From: Chamaecrista fasciculata
Lineage: Eukaryota > Streptophyta > Magnoliopsida > Fabales > Fabaceae
Direction: 5' to 3'
Assembly: GCA_003254925.1 (NCBI GenBank)
Contig: QANZ01045558.1
Span: 69,916 to 133,915 of the forward strand
DNA: 64,000 nt
The position numbers and the translations under genes are program-made. Below are positions 46,501 through 58,700 of the stretch, in pieces. Numbering within the stretch: the first letter of the stretch is position 1; each line of letters starts with the position of its first letter. Under the pieces are notes generated by a model. It saw nothing but the letters and a program-made list of their open reading frames with translations. It was not told where the DNA came from and searched no databases.

Positions 46501-49500
46501 CTAATCACATGGTAGGGTATCCTCATAGGTTGCTTTTAATCCTATGGGCTTAAGACCCATCCCCCTCGATGTACTCCAAACCCTTTCTCTATGTAAAGCC
46601 TTTGTGAGCGGATCCGCAAGATTATCTTTTGACTTTACATACTCTATATTAATGGTACCATTATTAATATAAGATCTCATAATACTATGTTTCCTTCTTA
46701 TGGGTCTGGATTTTCCATTATAAAAGCGATTTCGTACTCTACCTATGGCAGCCGTACTATCACAATGTATCAATATAGGCGGCACAGGTTTTTCCCACAT
46801 AGGGATCTCATTTAACATATCCTTTAACCAACTAGCCTCTTCGCTTGCAGATGCTAAAGCTATAAGCTCAGCTTCCATAGTTTATTTAGCAATTATTTGT
46901 TGTTTTTTAGATTTCCAACAAATTGCACAACCGCCTAAAGTAAAGATATAACCAGAAGTAGAAAGAGAGTCACCTGATAATGTATTCCAATCAGCATCAG
47001 AATACCCTTCAAGAACAGCTGGATACTTTTTATAAAATAAACCATAGTTTTTAGTGCCACACAAATATCTCATAAGATATTTTATTGCACTCCAGTGTTC
47101 CATACTAGGCTTACTAGTAAACCTTCCAAGTAATCCAACTGCATATGAAATATCAGGTCTTGTACAATCCGTTAAATAACTTAAACTCCCAATCATACTA
47201 GCATACTCTTTTTGATTAACAATCAAATTCTCATTCACAGTGGGAAATAAATGAATACTAGACTCTAAAGGTGTAGAAGCATGCTTCACATCATGGAATC
47301 CAAATTTTTTCAAAATTTTCTCCACATAATGAGATTGATCAAGAAAAATGCCGTCATTCATTTTAGTGATTTTCATACCAAGAATAATACTAGCATTTCC
47401 AAGATCTTTCATACTAAAATTTTCACAAAGCAAGTTTTTGGTATTTTTTATTATATTTAAGCTTGTTCCAAAAATCAATAAATCATCCACATACAAGCTA
47501 ATAATAACATGATCATTCTCAAAAGATTTATAATATATGCATTTATCACATTCACTAGCTTTGAAACCATTTTCAAGCATGCACATATCAAATTTTTCAT
47601 GCCATTGCTTAGGAGCTTGTTTTAAGCCATATAAAGATTTTGTCAGTTTACATACTTTGTTTTCTTGTCCTTCTACAACAAAACCTTGGGGTTGCTCCAT
47701 ATATATCTCTTCATCTAAATCACCATTTAGAAAAGCCGTTTTTACATCCATTTGATGAATAATTAAATCATGGATAGAAGCAATAGCAATCAAAAATCTA
47801 ATAGATGTAATTCTAGCAACCGGAGAAAAAATATCAAAGAAATCCAAATCCTCTCTTTGAGTATACCCCTTAGCTACTAATCTAGCTTTATACTTATCTA
47901 TTGAACCATCGGGTTTTAACTTCTTACGAAGAACCCACTTACAACCAATTGCTTTACATCCACTAGGTAAATCACACAACTTCCAAGTTTTGTTAGAAAT
48001 GAGAGATTCCATCTCATCATGAATGGCTTCCTTCCAAAAAATTGAATCCGGTGATGTTAAATCTTCATTTAAAGATAAAGGATTATCTTCAACATTATAA
48101 ACTAAAAAATCTGTGCCAAAGTCTCTTTCTATTCTAGCTCTCTTACTTCTTCTAGGTTCTATTTCATTTTGAATATCATTTTCTTGGTGAGAAGAGCTTG
48201 GAATAGAAATACTTGGTTTTATAATTTCTTGACCCCCACTATTTCTTAGTTTATAAGGAAATTTATTTTCATGAAACATAGCATCACTTGATTCAATAAT
48301 TACTTTATTGTTAATTATCAAAAAATCTGTAAGTTATGCTATTTAAAGAATAACCAACAAAAACACAAGTGGAAGCTTGAGAGCCCAACTTAGACCTTTT
48401 TGGGTCTACATGTTTTACATATGCTAAACAACCTCATACTCTCAAAAAATTCAAATTTGGTTTATAATCTTTCCATAACTCAAAAGGAGTTTTGGTCAAT
48501 TTTTTATGAGGAATACGATTTAGCACAAAACATGCAGTTAAAACAGCTTCACCCCAAAAATTCAAAGGAATGCCAGAATGCATCAACATAGAATTCGTCA
48601 AATTAATTAATGTTCTATTTTTACGCTCAACAACACCATTAGAAGCAGGTGAATACGGAGGTGTTACCTCATGTACAATACCACATTTTTTAATAAATTC
48701 ATTCAACACACTTGAATCATATTCACCTCCTCTATCACTACGAAAACGTTTAATTTTCTTGCCAAATTGATTTTCAACTTCATTCAAAAATATTTTCAAT
48801 TTTTCAAAAGCTTCACTCTTGTTCTTCAACAAATACACAAGTAAATTTAGAAAAATCATCTATAAAAGTGATAAAATATCTAAAACCATCACGAGTTAAA
48901 TGACCATCAAATTCACAAATGTCCGTATGAATTAAATCCAATTTCTCAGAATTTCTCACAACAGCATGATGAGGCCTTTTTGTAATCTTTGACATGCTAC
49001 AAAATTCACATTTTTCAAAATTACCATCAATATTAGGTATCAATCCTAAATTGCTCATTTTTCGTACATATTTATCATTTATATGACACAAACGTTCATG
49101 CCAAAAATTAATAGAAGAAATCATGTAAACAAAATTTGAAGACATATTATTCATATCAAGATTCAACTTAAACATTCCATCACAAGCATACCCTTTGCCT
49201 ACAAAAGTCCCTCCTTTAGTAAAAATATATTGGTCAGACTCAATGGTCTATTTAAACCCCGCTTTGTTAAGTAGAAATGCAGACATTAAATTCTTTCTCA
49301 TCTTAGGAGTGTAAAGAACATTCTTAAGAGTGAGAGTACGACCAGAAGTAAAATTTAGTATGGGAATCACCAAGCATTATGTCTCTAGGTTTCTCATAGG
49401 GTGTATACCCTTTAAACCAATCTTTGTCATAACATACATGCCTAGTGGCCCCAGAATCTACCCACCAACCTTTTGAATCACCAACAATATTAATCTCACT

Positions 49501-50355
49501 TACCATGGCCACTAAGGGCTCCTCAACATTATTGGCTTGTGGTACATTGCCTTTATTTCGGTATCTACAATTCTTTGCCATATGGCCCTTTTTCATGTTT
49601 TTACCAGAGGGTTTCAATTGAGCATTTTGCTTCATATTTTGACCTTGAGGCAAAGTGTCACTGGTTCCAAGAGCATTTACCTTATTTATTAAATTAGCAT
49701 TACCATTTTGTGCCATAAGAAGATCTTGATTTCTAGCCTACTCTTCAACTCGGATCCTTGTAATGAGACTTTCAAGGCTTGTCTCCTTTTGCTTGTGACA
49801 TAGAGTTTTTTGAAACTCCCTCCATGATGGTGGTAGTTTGTCTATAATCCCAGCCACAATGAGGTTGTCTTCAATTTGTATCTCTTCTGATCGCACCTCA
49901 TGAGCCAACATTTGAAACTCTTGAGTTTGCTCCACCACAGACTTTTCATCCACCATTTGGAAACGAAAGAAGCGACTCGCAGCATACTTTTTTGCACCAG
50001 CTTCCTCAGTATCATATTTTTTCTGCAAGGCTTTCCAAATCTTTTTGGCAGTTTCATATGATTTCTCATAATAATCATAAAATTCGTCAGCCAAGCAATT
50101 AAGTAAATAATAGCGACAATTAAATTCATCTCTCTCCCATTTTTCTGTTTTTTCAGCATGATCTTTCTTTTCATCATCACTCATAGAATCAGTAGAAACT
50201 CTTTTCGGATTCTTCTCAGTGAGTACATAAGAAACTTTTAACAAATTAAGATAAAACAAAACCTTCCCTTTCCACCTCTTAAAATGAACGCCTTTGAAAC
50301 GGAAGGGCTTGTTAAGATCACCAACTCCACTCTTATTTTCCGTTGTAGCATCCAT
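46501..50355 (-). pseudogene. copia polyprotein (gag-PR-INT-RT-RH), broken
   Basis: Pieces in order on the - strand: gag 50355-49738 (UBN2-like, [18 protein letters not shown]), ended by an in-frame TAG; zinc-knuckle region with KKGHMAKNC but the first cysteines missing; protease WWVDSGATRHVC (to ~49324), then a frameshift; integrase 49175-48434 in two frames with HERLCH, TDICEF, RSDRGGEY and VVERKNRTL (the DD-E residues); reverse transcriptase 48321-46882 with YVDDLLIFG; RNase H 46878-46501 (MEAELIALASASEEASWL). Between RT and RNase H, a TCA serine codon has become TAA (AK*TMEAEL). There are at least two nonsense changes and two or three frameshifts, so no full polyprotein can be made. Confidence 0.9.
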
Positions 50356-50380
50356 GATAAAAATTGAATTACCTTAAACT

Positions 50381-50947
50381 TGATGGGGCTACAAGAGAAA
50401 ATAAGAGAACACAATATCAAGAAAAAAAAAGTTAGTAAACAAAAACCGCGTGGTATTAGGCCGAGGCACGGATATCTCGCTCTCTTTAAGGTAATTCACG
50501 CCCTCCACGGGTAGAAACTTTGTCTATAACCCCGGTGTAGTGGTACACGGACGCGTCACCCCCAGGATACAACGGCCAAATACTCGCCTTTTTGAGTCTA
50601 CAACTTCTACACAAAGAAGTAGACAGGACTCTACTCCCACACTTTTTCTCTACCCAAGAGACACAAATATTTTACTCTCACTTTCACACTTAGTATATGG
50701 TTTTTTCCACGTTCTCTCTTTTCTCCAAAAAATTCCAAAACCCCATCTCTACTCTCAACAATGATCTATATATATATATATATGAAGTAGCAAACGTTTT
50801 TAATTTGCTTTAAATTGTAAGTCTTTAAGCCACATGAATGTATATAACCACCAAAAGCAAAACGGGCAAAGTTTCAAAAACAAAAAAAAAACGTATATTA
50901 AAGTTCATTATTCGTATATTAAATTTCTTTATTTATAATAATATACA
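50381..50947 (-). repeat. 5' LTR of the copia element
   Basis: R-U5 (50381-50698) matches the 3' LTR; U3 (50699-50947) does not. A (TA)n TATA-like run lies at 50768-50782 on the U3 side. Between the LTR end (CCCCATCA on the - strand) and the gag ATG there are only ~25 bp, with no TGGTATCAGAGC-type initiator-Met tRNA primer site. Confidence 0.75.
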
Positions 50948-50954
50948 ATAAGAA

Positions 50955-51355
50955 ATGTAGCACCGAATGATCGAAAAGCTTAAGAATGATATATAGATAA
51001 ATGTGTATAATGTGGAATAATAAGTCAAATTTCAAAGTACGATTTGCAATGACAATATGTGTGTGTGCTCAACAACCGATGATGTTTCAAGTTTCAACCA
51101 ATTATTTGAAATAGGCTTTTATTATTAAGGACTTTGATATAGAAATATTAATTATTGGGACACCGAGTGATCGAAAAGCTTAAGAATGATAGATAAATAT
51201 GTATGTGGAATAATAAGCCAAATTACAAAGTACGTATTTGCAATGACAATAATGTGTACGTACTCAACAACCGATGATGTTTCAGGTTTCAACCAAAATA
51301 TTTGAAATATGCTTTTTATTATTAAGGACTTTGATATAGATATTAATTATTGGGA
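50955..51355. repeat. ~200-bp tandem duplication
   Basis: The unit at 50955-51159 is repeated at 51160-51355: GATCGAAAAGCTTAAGAATG, TGTGGAATAATAAG, CTCAACAACCGATGATGTTT, TATTATTAAGGACTTTGATA. Diverged by small indels. Confidence 0.8.
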
Positions 51356-51883
51356 AATTTAATTTTTTATTAGTTAAATTTATTTTTCATTTTGAGATTT
51401 GTGCAATAAAAATTATTATATAAATTTTAAAATAAAAAGTAAAATTCAACGATTGAAAAATGGGATGCCTTAACAATAATGTTTTTTCATATAAATTTTT
51501 CCTATTATTAATTAAATTCACCACTCACCGTCTTTTGCATGTCCTTCCAAGCATCACTTACAAATTATCTATAAAAGTACAAACATTTCATTTAAAAGAC
51601 TAAAAGAGTGTCACCATGTTAGACATGTGTCTGTATCCGATATATTATATATTTATAAATTTTACAATATAAAATTAGTTTTTTATGATCTTAACATAAT
51701 AAACAATTGAAATATGACATATATAACATATATCATAAATATATATTATAATTTATTAATTCTTTTATCAAAATTTATTTATTTATAAAAATATATGTCG
51801 TATCATGTCATATAATTTAAAAAATTTAATTTGTTCATGTACCTATATTTGTATCAATGTTGGTGCTTCATAACGAATTATAA
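51356..51883. other. AT-rich; degraded MITE copy near 51600-51865
   Basis: The stretch from CACCATGTTAGACATGTGTC to GGTGCTTCATAAC resembles the TATGAAGCATGG MITE in the other orientation (TATGTCGTATCATGTCATATA matches ACGACACGACATATAT). Otherwise nothing recognised. Confidence 0.45.
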
Positions 51884-52420
51884 TCTAAAATCACTAACAT
51901 ATCTTCTATGGTTCTCATTCAGCCCTTGTGATAAGACAAAGTATTATCATTTAATTTATATAAAATCATGTTTTTAACTTATTGTTTAGCAACTTATTTT
52001 TTCAACTTTCAACCACTTTTTGAAATAGACTTTCATTGTTACTTAATTCCACTAATCAATGTTGCATCACTCACAAATCACAATCTTAAAATCACTAACA
52101 TACCTTCTATGGTTCTCGTAGAACCCGCGTGATGATACAATAGTATTATCATTTAATTTATATATAATCATATTTTAACTTATTTTTTAGCAATTTATTT
52201 TTTCAAGTTTCAACAACTTTTTGAAATAGGCTTTCATGTTAATTAATTCCACTAATTAATGTTGCATCACTTACAAATCACAATCATTAAATCACTAGCA
52301 TATCTCTATATATATGGTTCTCATACAGCCCGCGTGATGACACAATAATATTTTTATTTAATTAATATATAATTATGTTTTAACTTATATTTTAGCAATT
52401 TATTTATTTATTTCAATTGT
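51884..52420. repeat. ~195-bp tandem repeat, three units
   Basis: Words recur three times: TATGGTTCTCATTCAGCCC / TATGGTTCTCGTAGAACCC / TATGGTTCTCATACAGCCC, each with GTGATGACACAATA, TTAGCAATTTATTT and AATGTTGCATCACT. The third is truncated. Directly follows the other tandem array in AT-rich DNA. Confidence 0.75.
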
Positions 52421-52780
52421 TTATGAGCATCTTCACACACTTCAAGTGAGATGAGATCAATATGTCAAAACGAGATAGCAGTTTCACTTTCTCGGATGTT
52501 TATTTCCCGTTGGTTTTGTGTCTTTTGATAATAAGAGTAAATTGTATCTAATACTTTTTTTATAAAAAAAAATATATTAGATAAAAATCGACACTTACAA
52601 TTGTTAAAAAATTTTATAACTGAAATAACAAGAAAAACATAAAAACTAAAAAGTAAACCTTGTTGTACTATTAGTTGATTGTATTAGGCAAGAGAATTAG
52701 ATGCCACGTGTCCAATTTTGTTGCATTCTGTTATTCATTAGCATATTCCCTAGTGAGGTAGTGTTTCTAGAATATTTCCT
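52421..52780. other. intergenic
   Basis: AT-rich, no supported feature. Confidence 0.4.
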
Positions 52781-53440
52781 TGTGATATACACTCCTCGGC
52801 ATCACCCCTCGGAAGCCGACGGCGCGGACACCCCCTCGGACCTTTTGGAGGGACTAGTAATATACACCCCTCGGAATTACTCCTCGGAATTAATATCAGA
52901 GCACCAGAGACACCCGGCGAGGAGGCAACCCAAGCAGGTTCCCTCCCACTCAAGCATTTAATGCCAAGATATTGGCATTAAATGCGAAGATCCTTGAAAG
53001 CACGTGACAGGAGGAGAGACACACGCGAAAGGACTGAAACGCCCCCCTGCGTGCAGAAGAGTTGACGAAAAGCACTCTTGGCTATCACTGACAACCAAGA
53101 GGGAAGGTTGGACATCCCACCGTACCCTGACAGTGATAGCTGTCACATCAAAAAGCAGAAAGCTACACCAACCCCCTTTTTCCTTGCACATCCCGAGAAC
53201 ACCCCTAACGTCCCTGGGAGACCTCGTACGAACATGGGACAAAAGGGAAGGAGGATAAAAAGGAAAGGGAGAGCCTTTCTAAGGTAACGACTCTCACTCT
53301 AAAAAAGGACTATTCTCCATTATTCTTTGATCTTCTTTCTAACTTAAGCATCGAAGGAGAATCGCAGGGAATCCCCTGTGCATTCTTGCTTGCAGGATCC
53401 GACGACCTCAAACGACCAGAGACTGTCTCTCTACTGTGAA
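52781..53440 (+). mobile_element. GC-rich solo-LTR-like block
   Basis: It starts TGTGATATACACTCCTCGG and keeps GC-rich, LTR-like composition through GGCATTAAATGC inverted words (52962-52985), a TATA-like GATAAAAAG (53254-53262) and a downstream GACTCTCACTC. A TATACACYCCTCGGMATYAC unit is repeated at 52786 and 52860. No protein family is encoded by the open frames on either strand. Boundaries are approximate and no target duplication was found, so the solo-LTR call rests on composition and the promoter-like layout. Confidence 0.45.
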
Positions 53441-53973
53441 CTCAAGGTTAGATTTATACTAATCCAGCTTTGTAGTTTTCACCTTGTGTATAAAGGCAAC
53501 TGTACTATTCAGAGCAAAACAATATCATTTCATATTTTTTGGTTTTCGCCTATAGATTGTGTATAAATAAGTTCTATACACAAGATATTTTGAGGAAGAA
53601 TTGATTTTACAAGGAATAAATTTTGAAGATAAAAATCATCACAAAATATATTGTCAACAAATTGTATTTAATATTAAACGAGTTTAAATTTGATAACTGG
53701 AAGTTTTGTGTTTTTTTTTAAGTTTTTAATAGATAATAAGACAGTGCTATAGAGAGACAGTACATATAATTTGAATTATTTACCTCTCAACTATTAGATT
53801 TATTTTTTTTAATTTTAAATTTATTTTATAATTTTTTAAAAAGAAATACACAAATTTTAAGGACAAAAAATATGTTTGCTGAAATAATAGAGCTCTTTAA
53901 AGTGAAAATTTTTGTCATAAATCACCTTAAAGTTAAAGGATGTTACTTCAAAGATCTCTAATGTTTTGATAAT
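53441..53973. other. intergenic, nothing recognised
   Basis: AT-rich, borders the assembly gap. Confidence 0.4.
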
Positions 53974-54583
53974 NNNNNNNNNNNNNNNNNNNNNNNNNNN
54001 NNNNNNNNNNNNNNNNNNNNNNNNNNNNNNNNNNNNNNNNNNNNNNNNNNNNNNNNNNNNNNNNNNNNNNNNNNNNNNNNNNNNNNNNNNNNNNNNNNNN
54101 NNNNNNNNNNNNNNNNNNNNNNNNNNNNNNNNNNNNNNNNNNNNNNNNNNNNNNNNNNNNNNNNNNNNNNNNNNNNNNNNNNNNNNNNNNNNNNNNNNNN
54201 NNNNNNNNNNNNNNNNNNNNNNNNNNNNNNNNNNNNNNNNNNNNNNNNNNNNNNNNNNNNNNNNNNNNNNNNNNNNNNNNNNNNNNNNNNNNNNNNNNNN
54301 NNNNNNNNNNNNNNNNNNNNNNNNNNNNNNNNNNNNNNNNNNNNNNNNNNNNNNNNNNNNNNNNNNNNNNNNNNNNNNNNNNNNNNNNNNNNNNNNNNNN
54401 NNNNNNNNNNNNNNNNNNNNNNNNNNNNNNNNNNNNNNNNNNNNNNNNNNNNNNNNNNNNNNNNNNNNNNNNNNNNNNNNNNNNNNNNNNNNNNNNNNNN
54501 NNNNNNNNNNNNNNNNNNNNNNNNNNNNNNNNNNNNNNNNNNNNNNNNNNNNNNNNNNNNNNNNNNNNNNNNNNNNNNNNNNN
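53974..54583. other. assembly gap (610 N)
   Basis: Run of N. Open frames that cross it are artefacts. It ends in a T-run, so a homopolymer or repeat probably caused the break. Confidence 0.99.
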
Positions 54584-54973
54584 TTTTTTTTTTTTGGTCA
54601 GATAAACATCCATTTCTAATTCAATTAACTGAACCCATTTATTTGATCTTACAAATGTGATTTGAATTGAAAGATTCTATAATAAAAATAAAATTTTTTA
54701 AAATAAACTTAAAATTCGAACTAAAGATTTTGTATATAAAAAATATAAATATCTATCGTTTCAATCAATTTTGGAAGTTTCTAAGAAAAAAATAAAAAAT
54801 CAATTTTGGAAGTCCATTCTAGTTTCTACCATATTCCGAGTCTAGTTGGCCAAAAAAAAAAATATATATTCCGACGTCTAGAGTTGGACGTTTTGGAAAG
54901 CCACAACAACGAGGCAACATGAGGAGTGAAGAGATGGAATTTTGTTTTTAATTCGGACACAATATATATTTTT

Positions 54974-55371
54974 GGCCAAAGTATAAATTTGGTCTTATAT
55001 ATTTTCTCAGTTCCCAATTTGGTCTTGTATCTTTTGTAGTTGCAATTTTGGTCCTATATCTTTGAAAAATGTCCCAATTTTGATACCATACCTTTTTAGT
55101 CAAATTGCATAATCAGTCCCATATCTTTAAAAAATGATCAACCATTAGTTGATCCTTTTGTAAAGATATGGGACCATTTCTAAACATGATCCAAAGATAT
55201 AAGACTAATTCTACAATTAACCCAAAGATATAAGACCAAATATGTAACAAAAAGAATATATGGGACCAAATTGGAACCTAACCTAAAGATGAGACCAAAA
55301 GTACAACAAAAAAATATGAGACAAAATTGAGAACTGAACAAAAGATATGAAACCAAATTTGCACTTTAGCC
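54974..55371. mobile_element. Mutator-type MITE (398 bp) with exact 9-bp duplication
   Basis: The TIRs are GGCCAAAGTATAAATTTGG and, inverted, GGCTAAAGTGCAAATTTGG. The flanks are TATATTTTT at 54965-54973 and 55372-55380. The two arms are inverted copies throughout (GGTCCTATATCTTTGAAAAA and so on). No coding sequence. Same family as the intron element at 37728-38526. Confidence 0.9.
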
Positions 55372-55704
55372 TATATTTTTAAATAAAAAATATAAAAACT
55401 ATAGAATGAATTGAAACTGGGATACAAAAGAAATAATTGAGATAGTAAAATCTCACTTTAACACAAATAAAGGAGGAAAGTGAAGAGGATTAAGAAAACA
55501 GAGGAAATTAATTTGGTACACTTGATTATAAGATCTGGAACGTTTGCGTGTAGCATATAACACAATATACAATACCTTGAATCAATGATTTAACACCAAT
55601 ATGTAATGTAATCCCCCCCCTTTGAACTTAGTGCAAATAAGACCTTCAGAAATCAAAAGCTATATATATATATATAATTATATATTATTTGAGGAATGGT
55701 AATA

Positions 55705-58700
55705 TCACTTGAAGATGTACTTGACGATACCAGGAATATGGATGTTCACGAAATAATGATCCCAATCGATGTCTTTGGGGTCAAAGTAAAACAAATCTGT
55801 CTCTACCCCACTTTCTCTTGCTGCCATTCGCAACTTCTCTGTGTTCATGTCATCAAATCTGTGTGCCAGGTACACCCACAACCCCAAAAAATAACATTAC
55901 TTTCTTTTCGAATACTTTAGAGTTTAAAACACACATACATATATATATATATATATATCCACATCACACTTACGCGCCATAGAAGAACAAATAAGGCCTG
56001 TAAATGTCCACCAAACGCATCACAATCTGGATTTTCCTGTTGAGCTCAAGATACCTTTCCTGAAAATACTGGCAAAAGGCTGTATTGGCCAGCTCTAGTC
56101 CCTGTGAAATGCAGAAGTATGCAAGTTACCTACTTAATTAGTATGTGTATATAATATAGGCCAAAACCTTATTTTTGTTGTTGAACAACAGGATGGATTC
56201 TACTTTGGTCCTTAAACTTTTTTTTTTGTTTCACTATCATCTTCAAACTTTCTCATTTGTTCTACCATTAATTCAAAATATGACTTTGTATAGTTTCTGT
56301 CGTTATCTCTCAGCTGCACCTGATTTGAACGATTTTTTCTTTCATATGTGTCCAAATAAGTGAACTAGCAAAGAGAGAAAGCAAAATTTGAAAATCTTCA
56401 ATTCTGAAAAGAAAATCAACCACAAATTTATCTTCAGTTTGTGACTAAGAAGGAATATTTTTCTTTCACATTGCCAACTCACTTATTAGAACACGTGTGA
56501 AAGCGAAATCATCTAAGTTATCCAAGTTAGAGATAACAGTAGAAACTAGTCAAAATCACATTTTAGATTAATGGTTAAACAAATGGAAAAATTTGAAGAA
56601 CAAAACAGAATAAAAAGAGTTTGAGGACCAAAACAAAATTTTTCCCATAATTCAAGGACTAAAATAAGGTTTTGACCTATAATATATGCATAGAAGATTA
56701 ATAGTCATATTGTTACACAATACTAATAAGTAGGAATTACCTTTAAGAGAAGCAAGTAGCGGATGAACATGTATCTGCGGAAGCTGGACATGCTGTTCAA
56801 CATTGTTACTTTGCCAACCTTGATGGGCTTTCCATCTTTGTTTATCCATGGTTTTGCTGTGAAGTATTGTAGGCCGTAGTCTTGCAGATTTTGATATCTC
56901 ACTGGATTTCTAACAGATGAACCCACATGGTATATCGTATCATTAGGATGATCTGCATGAGCCACCATGGCTACTAGCATTGCATTCACCACCATGTCAG
57001 CTGGTACCTACATATGAATAATTAATAGCAATGACACTAATATATATAAGTTAAAATCCAATGATTATAAGATTAATAGATTTCATGCAGCTAGCAACTC
57101 ACCACATCAACAAGTGAGGTGAGATCTCCAAGAAAGCAAGTTAATTTTCCTTTCCCGTAAGCAACGGCTAAACTGTCAATGGTTCTGTTTTCATAATTAC
57201 AAGAACAAGAGAAGATTTTCCTGTTATAAATTGACATTCTCACTAATGACACAATCAAATATATATCAAGAGCTATATAATATATTCAACGTTTTAAGAT
57301 ATACAACAGTCTCTAATTTACCTTACACCTTCTGCCCAACCAGGGAATGGTTCTTTGTATGTACTTGTAACTATGGTGGGACGTACAATAACAACAGGGA
57401 TGTTTCCTTTTAGATCTTCCACAAGCATTTCTCCCATTGCCTTTGTAAATACGTATGTGTTTGGCCATCCATACACCTTTGCCCTGAACGTTAACATGCA
57501 ACACAAACCATCTCATATTGTATGCCTTCTATAAGGTTAGCTATTATATTTTTTATTCAACATTCACGAGTTTTTTGAATTAATTATCAAAATTAGAATT
57601 ACCTTCCCGGACAAATAGTTATTAATTAATAACATATAGTGATTTGCAAAAAATATGTTATCATAACATATCACTCAAAAAATGAATCTATGTTAGAATT
57701 GGATTAAGCCCAGCTGAATATTGTGGTGTGGTTGGCCCACATATGCAAAAGCCCTAACTAGTAATTGGGCTTTATCTATTTAGGGGTTGATAGCCGATAA
57801 ATAATCAGACTGACCCACTTGGGTATGGGAACAAGAGTAGTATTAATGACCAAATACAAAACAAAAAATACGGATAAGGATACATGTGGAAATGTCATTT
57901 TCCCTCTGATCTGTTGGTTTGTGAATTCATCTTTGAATTCAAAGCTCACGCTTGGCCTCACAGAGTCACAGTCATGAGTCATGCCATTACCAATTTGCCA
58001 TCAGTATTGAATATTGAACAGGGAGTACAGGAGAGGATTAAAGCCTAAAATGGAAGAACCATTAATGGGCTGTCAACTCGACAGAAAAGTTTTGTAAAAG
58101 AATGGGATATGTCTGTCAATTTGAAACTCATCTTTTCTAGTTTTATACAGTGACCTACTTTCTACTCTTTCACTCTCTTCTAGGATGTAACAATGACCTT
58201 ACTGGTTTTCCTTCTTCCGGTATGGGCGTAAAGCTACTATGGCCTTATTAGCTCTATATGATATTATTTTATACCATTCAAATAGATAGTTCTGAAGTTT
58301 TCCTAACAAGTCATAAACTCAACACATTGGTTAAGGTAAACCAGTAACGTGTCATAATTAGTCTACCACCAAACCCATATCTGCCAGAAGAAGAATATAT
58401 AAAGACATAGCTAATATAGAATGTTTTTAATTTTTTATGAGTAGTATAGGTTGTTTGATAAGTACTTATGTCACTTTGTTAGTTTTTTTCTTTTTTTAAT
58501 AAAATTATCTACTATTTCTTTAGGGAAGGTTCTCTTAAGTCATTTAGGAGTTTCATCAAGTCTGGGCATTTCACTAAACCTGTTGCTCAATCTTTTGCCA
58601 ATCATAAAAAGTTGAGGTAGAACTTTTGGCAAATAGTCTTGTGTGTATAATCAAATTCCAATATCAACTAATGAGATTTAAGTGATGTTGAAAAACTCCC

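Larger units (their letters stand above)
45369..50947 (-). mobile_element. degenerate Ty1/copia retrotransposon
   Basis: LTRs lie at 45369-45945 (3') and 50381-50947 (5'), with gag, protease, integrase, reverse transcriptase and RNase H in copia order between them on the - strand. A polypurine tract (AATAAGTGGGGGAT on the - strand) sits beside the 3' LTR. The LTRs are near-identical for 318 bp (R-U5 side) but largely unrelated on the U3 side. The flanks ACATT and ATAAG do not match as a target duplication. The reading frame is broken several times. Confidence 0.88.

Noticed and set aside
53004..53258. Overlapping frames of 69-94 codons on both strands
   Set aside because: Explained by the GC-rich composition of the LTR-like block; no family signature.
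53948..54619. Long open frames of >200 codons on both strands
   Set aside because: They are almost entirely N from the assembly gap; no real codons.
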